Made by a program: the position numbers and the translations under genes
Notes under the pieces: model-generated
The model's database searches: none
Told to the model about the DNA's origin: nothing
What the model saw: only the letters and a program-made list of their open reading frames with translations
In this document: positions 32,126 to 44,446 of the stretch, piece after piece
Position numbering within the stretch: the stretch's first letter is position 1
Layout: each line of letters begins with the position of its first letter
NCBI RefSeq assembly: GCF_024586455.1
Contig: NC_065922.1
Span: 38,498,089-38,562,088 of the forward strand
DNA: 64,000 bases
Direction: 5' to 3'
From: Bactrocera neohumeralis
Lineage: Eukaryota > Arthropoda > Insecta > Diptera > Tephritidae

Positions 32126-35100
32126 CTATTATATCTTATTTTAAATATATAATTTACAGTTTCAATTCACAAAGCTATTGGGCTTTGTTAAATATTTCTT
32201 CAACCATCTGGGATGAACGTGGTGTCGATGCGTTTTCTATTAACCTTCCTAAGACCAATAATTTTTTAGCCTAAAAAAGAGAAAATAAAATTTGGTAATG
32301 CTGTGTCACGCACATTCCATCAAATGTCTCCTTAAACTAATTTTGACAGATTCCAACGCTCTTTGATTTGAGAGCTCTGCTTATAAATTGAGTAATTGTG
32401 TAACAACTCATATTGCTCTTTTTAATTTTTTTTTAAATCCGCGTATACCCTCGTTTCAGTATTCCAAAAACTTCACAACTCACTCGCTTCTTTTATTTTT
32501 ATAACACAATAGCGCTCGTATGACAACACTTGCTGAGTATAATATTAAAAATGTCAAAAATGCCTAAGCGGAATCGATTACGTCCACTTACGAGTCACAG
32601 ATATTGTACTCTCTGGTTAATCTTATTTTTATCCGCTTGTTCAGCGTGGCTAGTAATATAGCCCAATAAGTTAATTTTTTTTAAATCATTAAAAATCAAT
32701 TAATTGGTTTTTCGCGAGAAATATACCTAGTTTATAATTTTAAATTTTTAGTAAAATTATCTTACCTCGAAGTTCAGAAAACACACTCATTTCCATATTG
32801 TAAAGAATTATCACAAAACCGTGATTTCAATAAATTTATGTATATAAACATGTACATATGTAGTTCATATGCATGTGTGATATACGAATCATGAGCAAAA
32901 ACCTTTACTTTGAACTCAAGTTCACCAACGCTTTTCTTAATTTCTGTTTTCAACCCTATTATGGCATTTGGTTTTGGTGGTGGTTTCCTTAAAGACACCT
33001 AACTTCCTTCCGCATAAGTCCAATTGACCTTAATGGACACTGAAGAACCTTTGCCTTTCATCCTTCGGTGTCACTCTGACTAGAACGATAAGGTCATTTT
33101 TGCTTCGTTGTGGAGTTCCGCATCTGGTCAAAAGGGATAACTGGCGGTCAATTGGGCATGTAGATGGCATTTAAGTCAAGGCACAATTCGAAATCTGCAG
33201 AGAATTGTTCTACTAAATGATTGATAGCTTGAGTAAAATCCAAAGTGTGCGCCTCTATGAAACAACCCAAGAAATATATAAAACAATTAGTTTTTGGGAT
33301 CAAGTTACACACTTAGCCATTATCATATTACATATGTATGTATGTATAGTGTGGGCAAGAATGTAGTGTATCTTTACTTGTGTACATTTGTGCTTTTTGG
33401 CATGTGACACAAGCATCTAAGTAAGAAAAACGTATTGTGAAACGCTTCAAAGGATTTGGTAGCTGAAATAAGCAAATGTATTTAGCATATTAAAATCACA
33501 TAAACCTACAAACATATTCGTATCCATACATGCGTTCGGTTGTATACGCGTAAAGCCCCTTTACTCTTGTGAAAATATCGAGTTTCAAAAAAGCCGTTTT
33601 AGTAAATATACTTATCGAAACAAACAAACTATGTGACTTGGAAAATATTACATTTACTAAACTTGTAAATGGAATCAAATTCAAACGTCATTCATTTGTG
33701 GGTTGTTTTCAAGGACGGTACACCGAAATAAATTCACAAGAGTTAAACTCCACAGTTATCCATTTGTTTTCATGTAACCCTTCACTGACCGGAAAGGTTT
33801 GATAGCTTTGCATATGCATAAAGAATAACCTAAAAAAGCTTCAAGAATACATACATACATTGGTTTGTGTGTGTGTACATATTTGAATGCTAAGATTCCG
33901 TGCCAAAGACTGTGCATATGCTTAGAACAGAATGACCGAGTGAAATGAAAATATACCATTCATTCGAGAAGTATCCCATTCAGCATACATTTACTAACTC
34001 ATGTTATGACCACCTTCACTACTGATTAAGAATGCACAAATTTATCTCCATTTGACCCTCTTCAAAGTCCTTTTTATAGTCATTTAGTGTGCTGGCCTTC
34101 TTGCCAGCCACTTTGAAGCACGCATCCACCGCACCTTATCAACCGTTACACCAGCCTCCCACTGCCCAATATTCGTATGCCAACTGCAACCCCAAAAGTG
34201 CGGTGAAGCCTTGAAAAAACATTCAGGCAACTGTTCGACCTGCAGACCACGCACTACTAGCTAGTGGTCTTGTCCCTTATTTTATGTTATTTATTTTTTG
34301 TGGGTGTTTCAAATGATGCTTTCGTACAATTCAAAAACATCTACATGCATGCACATGCGAGTGTGAATGTGCATATGTGGGCTTTGACACTAGTACGAGT
34401 ATAACCAGTTTGTTGCAAAATATGTATGTATGTATGTTTCTCGAAATGTGTACATACATATGTATTTGGTTTTTGTGTTGTGCGGACGCCTTTATCCGCA
34501 CAAGTGGACAAACAAGGACCAATGTGTGTATGTATGTATGTATATCAACAAATAGATATGTGTGCTTGGGCTTTGTAAAGGAGTACAGTATGGAATGAAC
34601 TCTTCTCTGAGTATTTGAACAGTGATGCTGAATATTTGCAGATGTTATTTTTACAAAGTTTCTTTCTCACAACCTAGATTTCCAATTCCTTTGAGTTTTT
34701 CTTTCCCTATCGCTTAAGTGCATTGAGGCGAAGGCTTTTTAGTTTGCGTCCACACATAAATGCGATACCAGATGGTTAGGTACATACGTATGTATGTATG
34801 TATGTACATGTCTGCAAACATACTTATTACGTAAGTAGTTCTTAGATTGCAACTTGCTTTAGTTACTTCCTTAAAGTTCAATACGAATTGGCTAAGCAAC
34901 CTTATCTTGGTGGTCTTAAATACTAACTTTGGATAAAGGAATATAATTGTGTGAAACACGATTTCAACCGATTTGTAGATTAAGATTATCACTACATTTA
35001 AAGATGTTTTCTGGACTTGAGCTCTGAGGAATAGTGAGGAATAGTATTTAAAGTATATAAAAGGCAAGCCTAGGCATCTATTGGAAAGAGATATATGAGT

Positions 35101-35165
35101 TGCTTGTAAAATAGTAAGTTTTATTTGGCGAAAGAGTGACTCTAGCAGTGTTCTCGCTGTTTGAT
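32126..35165. other. Mostly unannotated; ATGT microsatellites near 33.3, 34.4-34.55 and 34.8 kb
   Basis: Microsatellites lie at about 33332-33350, 34421-34437, 34450-34465, 34523-34543 and 34781-34810. A GC-richer block at about 34080-34270 has no readable frame. The long minus-strand frame at 34714-35169 runs through microsatellite DNA and shows no domain. Confidence 0.4.
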
Positions 35166-35174
35166 CCAAGCACT

Positions 35175-35515
35175 AATTATACCCTGAATAGGTTATATTA
35201 AGTATACAACTAAGGTTCAAGGAAATGTCGAAGACCCTGTAAAGTAAGAGTGATGAGCTGAGTTAATTTTGCCAAGTCCGTCTGTGTGTCTGTCTGTATA
35301 TACTAAAACTAGTAGACAAACTCTTCAATGAAAACCTTTTTTATTTTATCTTCACGAAATTTTACATAAATATTTGTTCTTAGCAGCATTATAATCTCCT
35401 AACAACTTGTTCAGATGAGATCACTATAGAATATACATACATAGCTCTCATACAAGGTAAATATTATTTTACACCTTTCTATGTTATAGGAAGCACACCT
35501 GTAAAGATGTTTGTT
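35175..35515 (-). mobile_element. HINE family D, short copy, reversed
   Basis: It starts ATTATACCCTGAATAGGTTA, the 3' hairpin on the opposite strand. GTCGAAGACCCTGTAAAG and a GTCY tract at about 35277-35300 follow. Then come a single unit of the 154-bp repeat text (CTTCACGAAATTTTACATAA) and CACCTGTAAAG. The 5' stem-loop is not visible. Confidence 0.65.
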
Positions 35516-37130
35516 TTGTTTTGTCATCGATAGACAATTAGTTGTGCCTAACCTAAATTATGTGCGGAAGTCCGAAACTCAGTAGTTTGTTTGGTTCGTT
35601 GATATAGCCTTAGCCAATGGTGTCTTAATTACTAAATAGGAAAAGTTAGAGTAATCGTTAAGGTAAAACAAATTTTGACAAAGAAAACGATCATGATCTG
35701 TTCTGTGATCGGTATTCTACTAAAAATTGAGTTTTAGAATTAAGTTTGATACGATTTACTACGTATTCGCTTGCTCTTTAATAACCTATAAAGTAATTGT
35801 TGCTGTAAAATGCTAGATCCTCCCATTCTAATCAGAAAAAAAGTTAACCAATAGCAGCAGAGACATTAAATAATTGATAAATACGTACACTAATAGAATT
35901 CCTCCCCTAAGTATTTGTGTCGAGTGACCAACCGGTAGCGGAGGGATGATATTTTGTCTTTACAACTTTCGATTACCTCTGCAATCTCATGCCCATATGT
36001 TACTTAACACCATAACTGTGGCTTAAGTTTGTTTTAGTTTACTATTTTGCCTTACTACATTATCAGCTAAAATAATAGTAGGAATTTGCTCCGGATAATT
36101 GTTTCTTATCATTATTTTCTAATGTTAAGAATACTGCCAAAGAAACACACCATACGATTTATTCTTTCAGACGACTTAACCTGGATAACTTGAAGATGCT
36201 TTGAGCGATTGTGGAAATGTCAACAGCATTTGTAGAACTTAGAAAGTGTTAAATATTGGCATTGAGCCACGAAATAAAAGTTAGTACAATTGTTAGATCT
36301 TCTACGGGGATGAAAATAGTAACTCCTTAGTTTGAAAGTACGTTTTTGTGGCTGGCCAAGCCTTTGACATTTTAAGAATGCTCGCACATCAAATGGATAT
36401 TTTGAAACAAAAACTATTTTAACACGTAGTAGTAGTAGAATGTATTTGCTAAAAAACTTAGTCGCCGACAAAAATAAATAAACTGCAGTGTATGAGTTCA
36501 TAAGCAACGAAAGCCCCGACGAGGACGGGATTAATTTTTAATTTCGAAGTTTAAATGTGCTTAGTAAATTAATTTCTGTTGTTTATTTTGTGTTAAACGA
36601 CGTAAGAACTCGTTTATATTGTACTTTACCAGTGCTAGATTGTGCATTGTCCACGTCGCACACGCTGTTTCACGTTCCAAACTATTACATTTATGGTTTT
36701 AAACTGTCTATACAATCTTGGGTTAAAATTCTACTCTGGTATCAATAAACGGGCCAATCTTTTGCAAATATATTTTTTCTTTGCCAAAATACATACATAC
36801 ATATATATCGAATACGACGGTGATATATAATTACATAGCCTAAAAAAATAAAAATTTTGATTCCGTGTCTCTGATATGATTTCTGACAGTATGATCAAGT
36901 TATTCTCTGTGTTAGCCATTTCGGGGGTGCCTGGAAATTAAAAATAACCTGCTTTGAAATAAAAAATTGTTTGCTTTAAGTCAGTTTTTTCACTTTGAGG
37001 TGCAAAAACAGTCCAGTCTTCTTGATGTCTATCCTTACTTAGGGAATAGGGAATGATGAAAGGATTAGGTGAGGCAGCGCTTTAAGTTTTCATAGATAAA
37101 TTACGAAAAGATTTTTTTTTACATGATAAT
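35516..37130. other. Unannotated sequence
   Basis: No domain-bearing frame was found. A small GC-rich patch near 36510-36530 stands out but is uninterpreted. Confidence 0.35.
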
Positions 37131-37131
37131 T

Positions 37132-38320
37132 GTAAAGAGTGATCCATTTTAAAGGTCCTAACTTTTTTAAAGAAAAAACACAGAAATTTAAAATTTAATG
37201 TGGATTGTTTATTACCATTCTTTGACATTTATTTTTTTAACACTATCTCTTTCAAATGTTGGCCGCGGCTACGTATCAGATGGTTTATCCGTTGAGTCCA
37301 ATTTTCGATGACTCGTTCGAACATTTCGACTAGTAACTGGCTGATGACATGCGTGATGTTTTGCTCCAAGGCCTGAATGGAAGCGTTATTGTTCATATAG
37401 ACTTTAGACTTTACATATTTCCACAGAAAAAAGTCTAACGGTGTGATATCAATCGATCTTGGTGAGCAATCGAAAGGCCCAAAACGTGAAATTATCTGCT
37501 CACCGAAGTGTTGTCTCAATTAATTGATAAATCCATTGATTGATGCGATGTGTGGGAAGCGACGCCGTGTTGTTGAAACCAAATGTCGCCGAGATCACCA
37601 GCTTCAATTTTAGGCATAAACAAGTGGGTTATCATTGCGCGATAACAGTCGCCATTTATGGTTATGTTCTCTTTTTGAAGAAATATGGACCGATGATTCC
37701 ATTGGCCCACAAACCACACTAAACCGTTGCTTTTTTATGTATGAAATAGCAGCTCTTGAATATTTTCTGGAAGCTCTTTGTCCAGAATGCTGCAATTTTG
37801 CTTATTTACATACCCATTGAGCCAGAAATGGGCCTCATCGCTGAACAAAATTGGCTCGAAAACGTCGGAGCCGGGCCAGCGGATTCAGTTCTTGCACAAG
37901 CTAAATTTTGTGCGCTTTCAATTTAAGATCTCGACGTAAAATGCGTCAAGTCGTTCCATACGTCAGTCTGAGTAGCTGCGAACGGCGACGAATCTTCTAT
38001 CCATGGTCTTTGTGTAAACTCTTAGCTACGGCTGCTATATTTTCTTCACTGCGTGCTGGACGTTGTTTACTCAGTTGAATATTATCCAATAATGAATACT
38101 GGGTGATGGCGTTGCGAATAGTACGCTCAGTAGGCCGATTATGTTGATCATAAGTTGAGCGAAGCGCGCGAAACATATTCTTTACAGAACGTGAATTTTC
38201 GGAATAAATTTGGACAATTTATCTTTCCATGATGAAATGCCGAACAATACTGAACGAGAATAACATGACAGCTTAACAAGACACAGACGTGATCTGTCAA
38301 AAAAAGGCTATTGAAAAAAG
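37132..38320 (-). mobile_element. Tc1/mariner-superfamily element, decayed
   Basis: The left end reads GTGATCCATTTTAAAGGTCC. The right end, inverted, begins with a related TGATCCAAATAGAGGTAC phrase, suggesting diverged TIRs about 1.2 kb apart. The transposase lies on the minus strand. The fragment at 48.3-48.9 kb belongs to a related element. Confidence 0.65.
37229..38243 (-). pseudogene. Mariner-like transposase with several stops and frameshifts
   Basis: From an ATG near 38241 the order is an N-terminal helix-turn-helix (FRALRSTYDQHNRPTERTIR), a second DNA-binding block ending RILRRDLKLKAHKI, the first catalytic Asp in FSDEAHFWLNGYV, and the second block WFQQHGVASHTS. There the expected Asp is His. 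The third block is DITPLDFFLWKYVKSKVY, followed by a C-terminal WTQRINHLIRSRGQHL. At least four stops or shifts break it, including one at the junction near 37515. The gene is certainly inactive. Confidence 0.8.
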
Positions 38321-38835
38321 TACCTCTATTTGGATCAGCCGTTATAAATATAAAAGTATCGCTGTGTCAGCGTTTTTTATTGTAACAAATTTAAGTTATT
38401 CCATAATTATTGAAGGATTTCCACGCTACATAGGGGCATATTTTCATTTGCATGTGTACGCGTTACACATACATACATATGTACATGTGTATAAATGCAA
38501 TTAAATCTGGTTTTCCTATCGGCCGCTAGAGGGCGCCTGTCTCAATGGCAATAAACATTTCTAAATACTTAACCAGAGAATGTTAATTACATCATCTGTA
38601 ATCGATTAACATTCTGCGCTATTGAGTGAGAACTTGCGAAGAATACTATTACTACATTCCTCTGTTGAATACAATGGGCGAAGATTTGAAGACGGGCCTT
38701 TCTAGAGAAGGGTGGGATGGATTTGATTTTAGTAGGATATTGGAAGGCCGATTTGAAATTATTTCAACATTATATCAAACTGTAAAAAGACTACTACTAC
38801 ATTTAATATAATAATCTTCATGTTTAAAGTTAATA
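38321..38835. other. Unannotated spacer
   Basis: A short ACATACATATGTACATG run lies at about 38469; otherwise nothing was recognised. Confidence 0.35.
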
Positions 38836-38837
38836 TT

Positions 38838-39085
38838 TTTTTTAAGTGGGCGGTGCCACGCCCTTTGTCATTAACATTACCGTTATATGGGGAGTTTACG
38901 GGGTTGTCTTTCAATTTCATCAAGCTTGCTCGTACGGATGGACGGACAGACAGACAGTCAAACGGATTTCAACTTTTCTCGTCATCCTGATCGTTTATAT
39001 ACTATATAACCCTATATCTATCTCATTTAGTTTTAGGTGATACGTACAACCATTAGGTGAGCAAACCTATAATAACTCTGTAGCA
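38838..39085 (+). mobile_element. HINE family M, 3' part
   Basis: It carries the GC-box palindrome GTGGGCGGTGCCACGCCC near 38847, a GACGGACAGACAGACAG tract at 38933-38959, and TATATAACCCTATATC. A degraded 3' end follows (GTGAGCAAACCTATAATAAC). The 5' half is missing. Confidence 0.7.
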
Positions 39086-39474
39086 TAAAGACATAGAGAA
39101 GGTACAAATTGAATTTTGTATGATTTTCGATTGGACGGCGCACAGAGCTGAAAAGCTTTTTTCGCTGCTATTTAGCAGAAATGAGCACGTTCTCTGGCAG
39201 AAATATATGTATGTACATAAAACGACTGATCTCACGCGAGAATGAATAAAGAGAATAGCGTGATTATTTTGTATCCATTTTGAAGCAATTTTTTTTTTTT
39301 GGAAAAATGGTAAAAATTTTAATTTTTTTACAAAATCGGAAAAATTAGATAAACAACTTTTTTTACTCTTTTATACAATAGGAATGTACACTGAGTCCTG
39401 TAGTATTCTTCGCAAATTCTCACGCAGAAATTTTTGCAGTTTGTTTGCCGGCCGTAGAGTATAGGTTTTTCTTC
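39086..39474. other. Unannotated spacer
   Basis: AT-rich; nothing was recognised. Confidence 0.3.
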
Positions 39475-39478
39475 TTAA

Positions 39479-40174
39479 GGGGGTATTCTGATCCAGAAGC
39501 ATGAATTTCAGGTAATTTTTAAAGTGTCGTAAAAAAAGACAATTAATATTTTTACCATCCATTTTTTTTATTAGTTATTTGTTAATTCTAGAAGAGTACA
39601 GAAAAAAATTAAAAACTAAAAAAAGTAAAAAATTTCAAAATTATGAGCTGACGAATGGGGGTCTCTAAAAATTTCCACGTGACCATACCCATGATTTCAA
39701 CCATCCTAGTTATCTGAAACCAAAAAAAAAATATTATTAATCTAGAATAATGTCGCAATGGCCGGAACTACGGAAAAGTGGGAAAACATTTTTTTCACAA
39801 AATGGCGACTGCCTGAAAAAAAAAGTTTTTTTGGATCACTTTTTCTGACTATTTCGAATTTTTTAAAAATAATAAAAATAAAAATTTAGGGATGGGGCTT
39901 CGTAATCAAGTAAATCGGTCCAGTATAAACTGAGAAATCGTGGGTATCGTTCCGAAAAAGTCGTTTTGTGAAAAACGCGTTTAAAGTTTCGCGTAATGTC
40001 TTTTGTTCGATTAGTTCCGGCCGAACCAGTTTGGATGCCGGGTCAGAAAAATGCCTATCTCTCCGAAAGTAATTTGAATTTTGAAAAATCCTCTTGTACA
40101 CATATTCTTGAATAGTTAAACTTTGAAAATATAAAAAAAAATCGATTTTTTAATTTCTAGACCAGAATACTCCC
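39479..40174 (+). mobile_element. TTAA-flanked element, family A, copy 3
   Basis: It is bounded by TTAA at 39475-39478 and 40175-40178. It starts GGGGTATTCTGATCCAGAAG and ends TTCTAGACCAGAATACTCCC. Core blocks lie at 39905-39919 and 39964-39990. It is 696 bp and non-coding. Confidence 0.9.
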
Positions 40175-40179
40175 TTAAG

Positions 40180-41560
40180 CTTTCAGTTCTGCCGCCATTT
40201 TTTCGTGTTTGAATAAATGGATATAAATTGTTCCGCAGCTGTTTTTCTTTCATTTTTATCATATTTGATGCCTTTCAATGTTCTCTCTTGTCCCCCTCTG
40301 AATACGACAATGATGTATGTACATATATACATATATGATATAAATTCAACGTTAGTCCCTTTAGTATATTGTGTATGCGAGGAAATTTAAACCATAGGCC
40401 AAGATCTAGACTAATTTCGTTCATATTCGGCTCTAAGCCAAATTAGTTGAAGGAAAAATTGTCTCCTTAATTTTTTAAAGATATTACTCAGTCAGAAATC
40501 ACTATATCGGCTTTATTGGAACTAGAGGAAGGTCTGGACTGAATGCATTAACATGTGGCTTTACTTACATGTGAAGATAACTCACACTCTAACTGACATA
40601 GGGGAGCTAAAGGTGGACCGATTTCACATATTTTCACTAATAAACTATCGCATATCCTGTGATGTATGTTTAGTGAACATTTTCCTGAAGTTACTCACAT
40701 ATAGACCGATATATGCGATATAAAGCCAACTGTAAATTTGAAAATCTTGTATAAGGTATATGAAGACTGCGGGTAGTATTGAGTCGGTTTTATCTATTTA
40801 TAGCAGGAAAACATATTATTATCAGAAAAAGATGCTCTCGGAGTTGCATTATGATGTCTCAGAGTTTTACCAATATATAGGGAATAAGGTCAAGCAGATG
40901 TTTGAAAATCTTTATATTAAGTACACAATGAACACAAGAATATACTGGCATTAGAAAGAGACTCCCTCTTAATTTCATGTTGCTACATATTATTATAGTT
41001 TGTTGGCATAACGATCTTGTGTAACACATAAAACTAATCGAATTAAATATATAAATGATGAAGAGTTGAATTTCGGTTAGATAAAATCGGTTAGTATATC
41101 CCCTAGCTCCATATACCTTACATAAGAACTTTAATATTCCGGTTGACCTTATACCGCATGCATTAGTCAACCTGTAAGTTATCTTAGCAAAACAGTGAAC
41201 ATATAAAAGAAGATATACCTATCTAAATCGATATCGTTAAATGCCGAAAATGTGTGAAATCGGTCCTTGAATCACCATAGCTCTCATATACTACAAAAAA
41301 TGATTTTCATTAAGCTAACAGTAGTAGTGTATGAATTGTCTTCATAGAATTGCGTGAAAACATGTCCTTGAATATACTTTGAGGAAACTCGACTTTAAAC
41401 CGGGCATGGCATAATGTGGTTTAGCGCTAAATATGAAAGAAGTCAAGGTCTTGGCCTTGCTCTAAATATTAATTCTCGATCTTTTGGTTGATATTGTTCT
41501 TATTTCCCCCTCTTATTAAATTTAACCCCTTTGATTGAATTTCTATCAAATCTACTCAGT
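40180..41560. mobile_element. Degraded HINE-M-like interior sequence
   Basis: It contains many recurrent phrases (CCAAGATCTAGACTAATTTC, GACCGATATATGCGGTATAA-like text, CATATTCGGC) in both orientations. They match 16.3, 26.3 and 30.1 kb. No intact terminus was found; probably two or more old fragments. Confidence 0.4.
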
Positions 41561-41564
41561 GTAG

Positions 41565-43252
41565 AAGTTCACGCAAGTGAGGAAAGTTCTCTGATTGCCA
41601 TTCACTTGGGGGTGACCAGAAACGATTATTTTACACATGGCTCAAGCAGCTCACGACTTTCGGTCTTAGACCAAGTATCCTCTGGGTAGCCAAAGAACAT
41701 CCGTTTGAAGGCGAGCTAAAATGAGTAGGCGAACCATCCCTCCCCAGGATTGCAATGAAAACCAAACATCCTCGGAAGAGAAACCCCCTTTTGAAGACGA
41801 CCATGGCAAAAGCGTTAAAGATAACCATTTAAGGGCATGCACTTGGAATGTCCAGTCCCTTAATTGAAAATGTGCCGATACCCAGCTCGTTGATGTCCTC
41901 GTAAAAATAAAGACTGAAATGGGTTGAGGCTGATCGATATCGCCGCGGCCAGAAATATGGTTATCTGTAGTACTGGTACGCCCTGAGGGAAGAGAAAGAC
42001 GATGTGACCATAGATGCCTTCTCTGAGCGCCTGGAACTCACGATCCCCCAGAGGTGAGTGACCAATGCCCTGGGCATACTAAAATTATAGAGGGAACACT
42101 TCTCCAGCCTGCTGAATGGTAGTGAAGCCATAAAACCAGTAGATGGCGAACCCAATTCCCCAATTGTTGACGATGAAGCGGATGTTCCATTGCCCGCCCA
42201 TGAAGAAGTTCGAACAGCAATTACCCGTCTGAAGAACAGCAAAGTGGTGGGACAACGTATTTAAGGTTCTATCGAGCGTATTGTGTCAAAGATTAAAGCC
42301 CACCGTCAACAAACTGATTGAACCTTATCAGTGTGCCTTGAGGCCTGGAAAATCAACAACTGACCAGATATTCACCATGCGCCAAATTTTGGAAAAGAGC
42401 AGTGAAAAGAGAATCGACACGCACCACCTCTTTGTCGATTTCAAAGCTGCTTTTGATAGCACGAAAAGGAGCTGCCTTCATACCGCGATGTGAATTTGGC
42501 TGTGTAAACTGGCGTTGAGCAATACCAAAAGCTCCGTCAGGATCGGGAATACCAAACGATGTTTCAGACAAGGCGACTCCCTTTCGTGCGATTTTCATTC
42601 TACTCTTGGAGAAAATAATTCGAGCTGCAGAACTAAATAGACAAGGTACAATCTTCTATAAGAGTGTATAGCTACTGGCGTACACCGATGATATTGGCTT
42701 TATTGGCCTCAACCATCGCGCCGTTAGTTCTGCTCTCTCCAGAATGGACAAGGAAGCGAAGAAAATGGGTCTGGTAGTTAATGGGGGCAAGACGAAATAT
42801 CAGTCGTCAAACAGTCGTCACTCTCGCGACTTGGGACCTACGTCAACGTTGACAGTGCTAACTTCGAAGTCGCAGATAATTTCGTTTATCGTGGAACCAG
42901 TATTAATAGCACCAACAACGCCAGCCTCGAAATCCAACGCAGAATATTTCTTACCAACAGCTGCTACTGTTGGACTGAGTAAACCAACCAACCAAATTCT
43001 ATAAATGGTGCAGAGGTATGCACAATGACAACATCTGATGAGTCGCCGTTACGAGTTTTCGAAAGCATTTCGATGGAACGAAGGACTACGCTGGCTAGAA
43101 CATGCCGTCCGAATGGACTAAATCTCCATTAGAAAGACCAGTTGGAGAAGGACCTGGCTTCGCTTGGAATTTCCATTTGGCGACACATTGCGAAAAGAAA
43201 AAACTTTTAGCGCTGTAAGCAGTGTCTACGGTAGTAAAGAAGAAGAAGTTGT
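41565..43252 (+). mobile_element. LINE copy (RTE-like or related), internally deleted
   Basis: The 5' leader (CACTTGGGGGTGACCAGAAA near 41602) is shared with 47.5 kb. It leads into endonuclease-like text, reverse transcriptase and a 3' end in an AAGAAGAAG tail near 43245. All reading frames are broken. Length is about 1.7 kb; a full copy would be about 3 kb or more. Confidence 0.8.
41840..43210 (+). pseudogene. LINE ORF2 remnant: endonuclease and reverse transcriptase
   Basis: In order, APE-type endonuclease text appears first (TWNVQSLN near 41845; LRLIDIAAARNMVICSTGT near 41930), with the middle deleted. Then the reverse transcriptase finger block RPGKSTTDQIFTMRQIL (42340), the first catalytic block HHLFVDFKAAFDSTKRS (42424), and the catalytic box YTDDIGF (42680, normally YADD), followed by MGLVVNGGKTKYQ. 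The C-terminal GISIWRHIAKRKN-like end follows. Frameshifts separate these pieces. In life the enzyme nicks target DNA and primes reverse transcription there. Confidence 0.8.
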
Positions 43253-43582
43253 CTCATCTATTTTAGTTGCTTGGTTTTAATATACTTATGTAACACACAA
43301 GTTGCACAAGCAAAATATTGTATTAAATCTAAATTTGATTGTAATTCCGTCGGATTCTTTGAGTAATGAATGTTGAATTCTTACTCATCATTTTTTGAGA
43401 TAAAATTTTGGAACCCCTTCGTTTGAATTCTCCTTTTTGAAAGTATTTAGAAATATGAGCCTTGGACAATGGTAAAACTAGTCTAAAATGGGTAAACCAA
43501 GACTTAGTAGCAGTGAACATAACGGTTGTACCACTTTTATGAGGCATCCAAATACTCTCTTGTATCAATTCAATTCTATAAT

Positions 43583-44254
43583 TATACCCTGAACAGGGTA
43601 TATTAAGTTTGTCACGAAGTTTGTAACACCCAGAAGGAAACGCCGGAGACTCTATAAAGTATATATATATAAATGATCAGAGTGAGTGTTTAGCCATGTC
43701 CATCTGTCTGTCTGTCCATCCGTCTGTCTGTATATATACGAACTATTCCCTCAGTTTTTAAGATATCGTTTTGAAATTTTGCAAACGTCATTTTCTGTTC
43801 AAGAAGCTGCTCATTTGTCGGAACGGCCGATAACGGACCACTATAACATATAGCTGCCATACAAACTGAACGATCGGAATCAAGTTCTTGTATGGAAAAC
43901 TTTCACATTTGACAAGATATCTTCACGAAATTTGGTGTGAGTTATTGTTCATAGTAATAATGTAATATCGGAAGAAATTTTTCAGATCGGATCACTATAG
44001 CATATAGCTGCCATACAAACTGAATGATCGGAATCAAATGCTGGTATGGAAAAATTTGGCATTTGACATGGTATTACGCAATTTGGTATAAATTATTTTC
44101 TAAGGCAACAATATATAATCTCCGAAAAAATTGTTCAGATCGGATTACTATAGCATATAGCTTCCATACAAACTTAACACATAGTTACTAAAAGAAATGC
44201 ATCTGTGAAGGGTATATTAGCTTCGGTGCAGCCGAAATTAACGTTTTTTCTTGT
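43583..44254 (-). mobile_element. HINE family D, near full length, reversed
   Basis: It starts with the 3' hairpin TACCCTGAACAGGGTA at 43585-43600. The GTCY tract lies at 43698-43730, then two 154/153-bp repeat units (anchors at 43857, 44011 and 44164). The inverted 5' end reads CTTCGGTGCAGCCGAAATTA, AACG and TTTTTTCTTGTT. It is the counterpart of the copy at 9.3 kb with one fewer repeat unit. It is non-coding. Confidence 0.8.
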
Positions 44255-44446
44255 TTTGTTGTTGACTTTGCATCTAATGTTATATCTCAGCCACCAAATA
44301 ACTTATTAAATTCAAGTACGGTACAGATGCTCATGTTTTGAAACTATTATAGATATGTATGTATGTATTAAAATATTTAAAAAATTCGACAATTGTAACA
44401 TAAGCTGTATAATAGCTAAGTATAAAGATTTTGTATACTCTTTTAA

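Noticed and set aside
34714..35169. 151-codon minus-strand frame as a gene
   Set aside because: It runs through a (TATG)n microsatellite, has no domain or homologous phrase, and overlaps no other signal; it looks like chance openness in AT-rich DNA.
36220..36507. 95-codon minus-strand frame as a gene
   Set aside because: It has mixed composition but no recognisable motif, no paralogous text in the window and no splice context I could support.
38841..39040. Plus-strand frame containing WTDRQTVKR
   Set aside because: It is a translation of the GTCY tract inside a HINE-M fragment, not a coding region.
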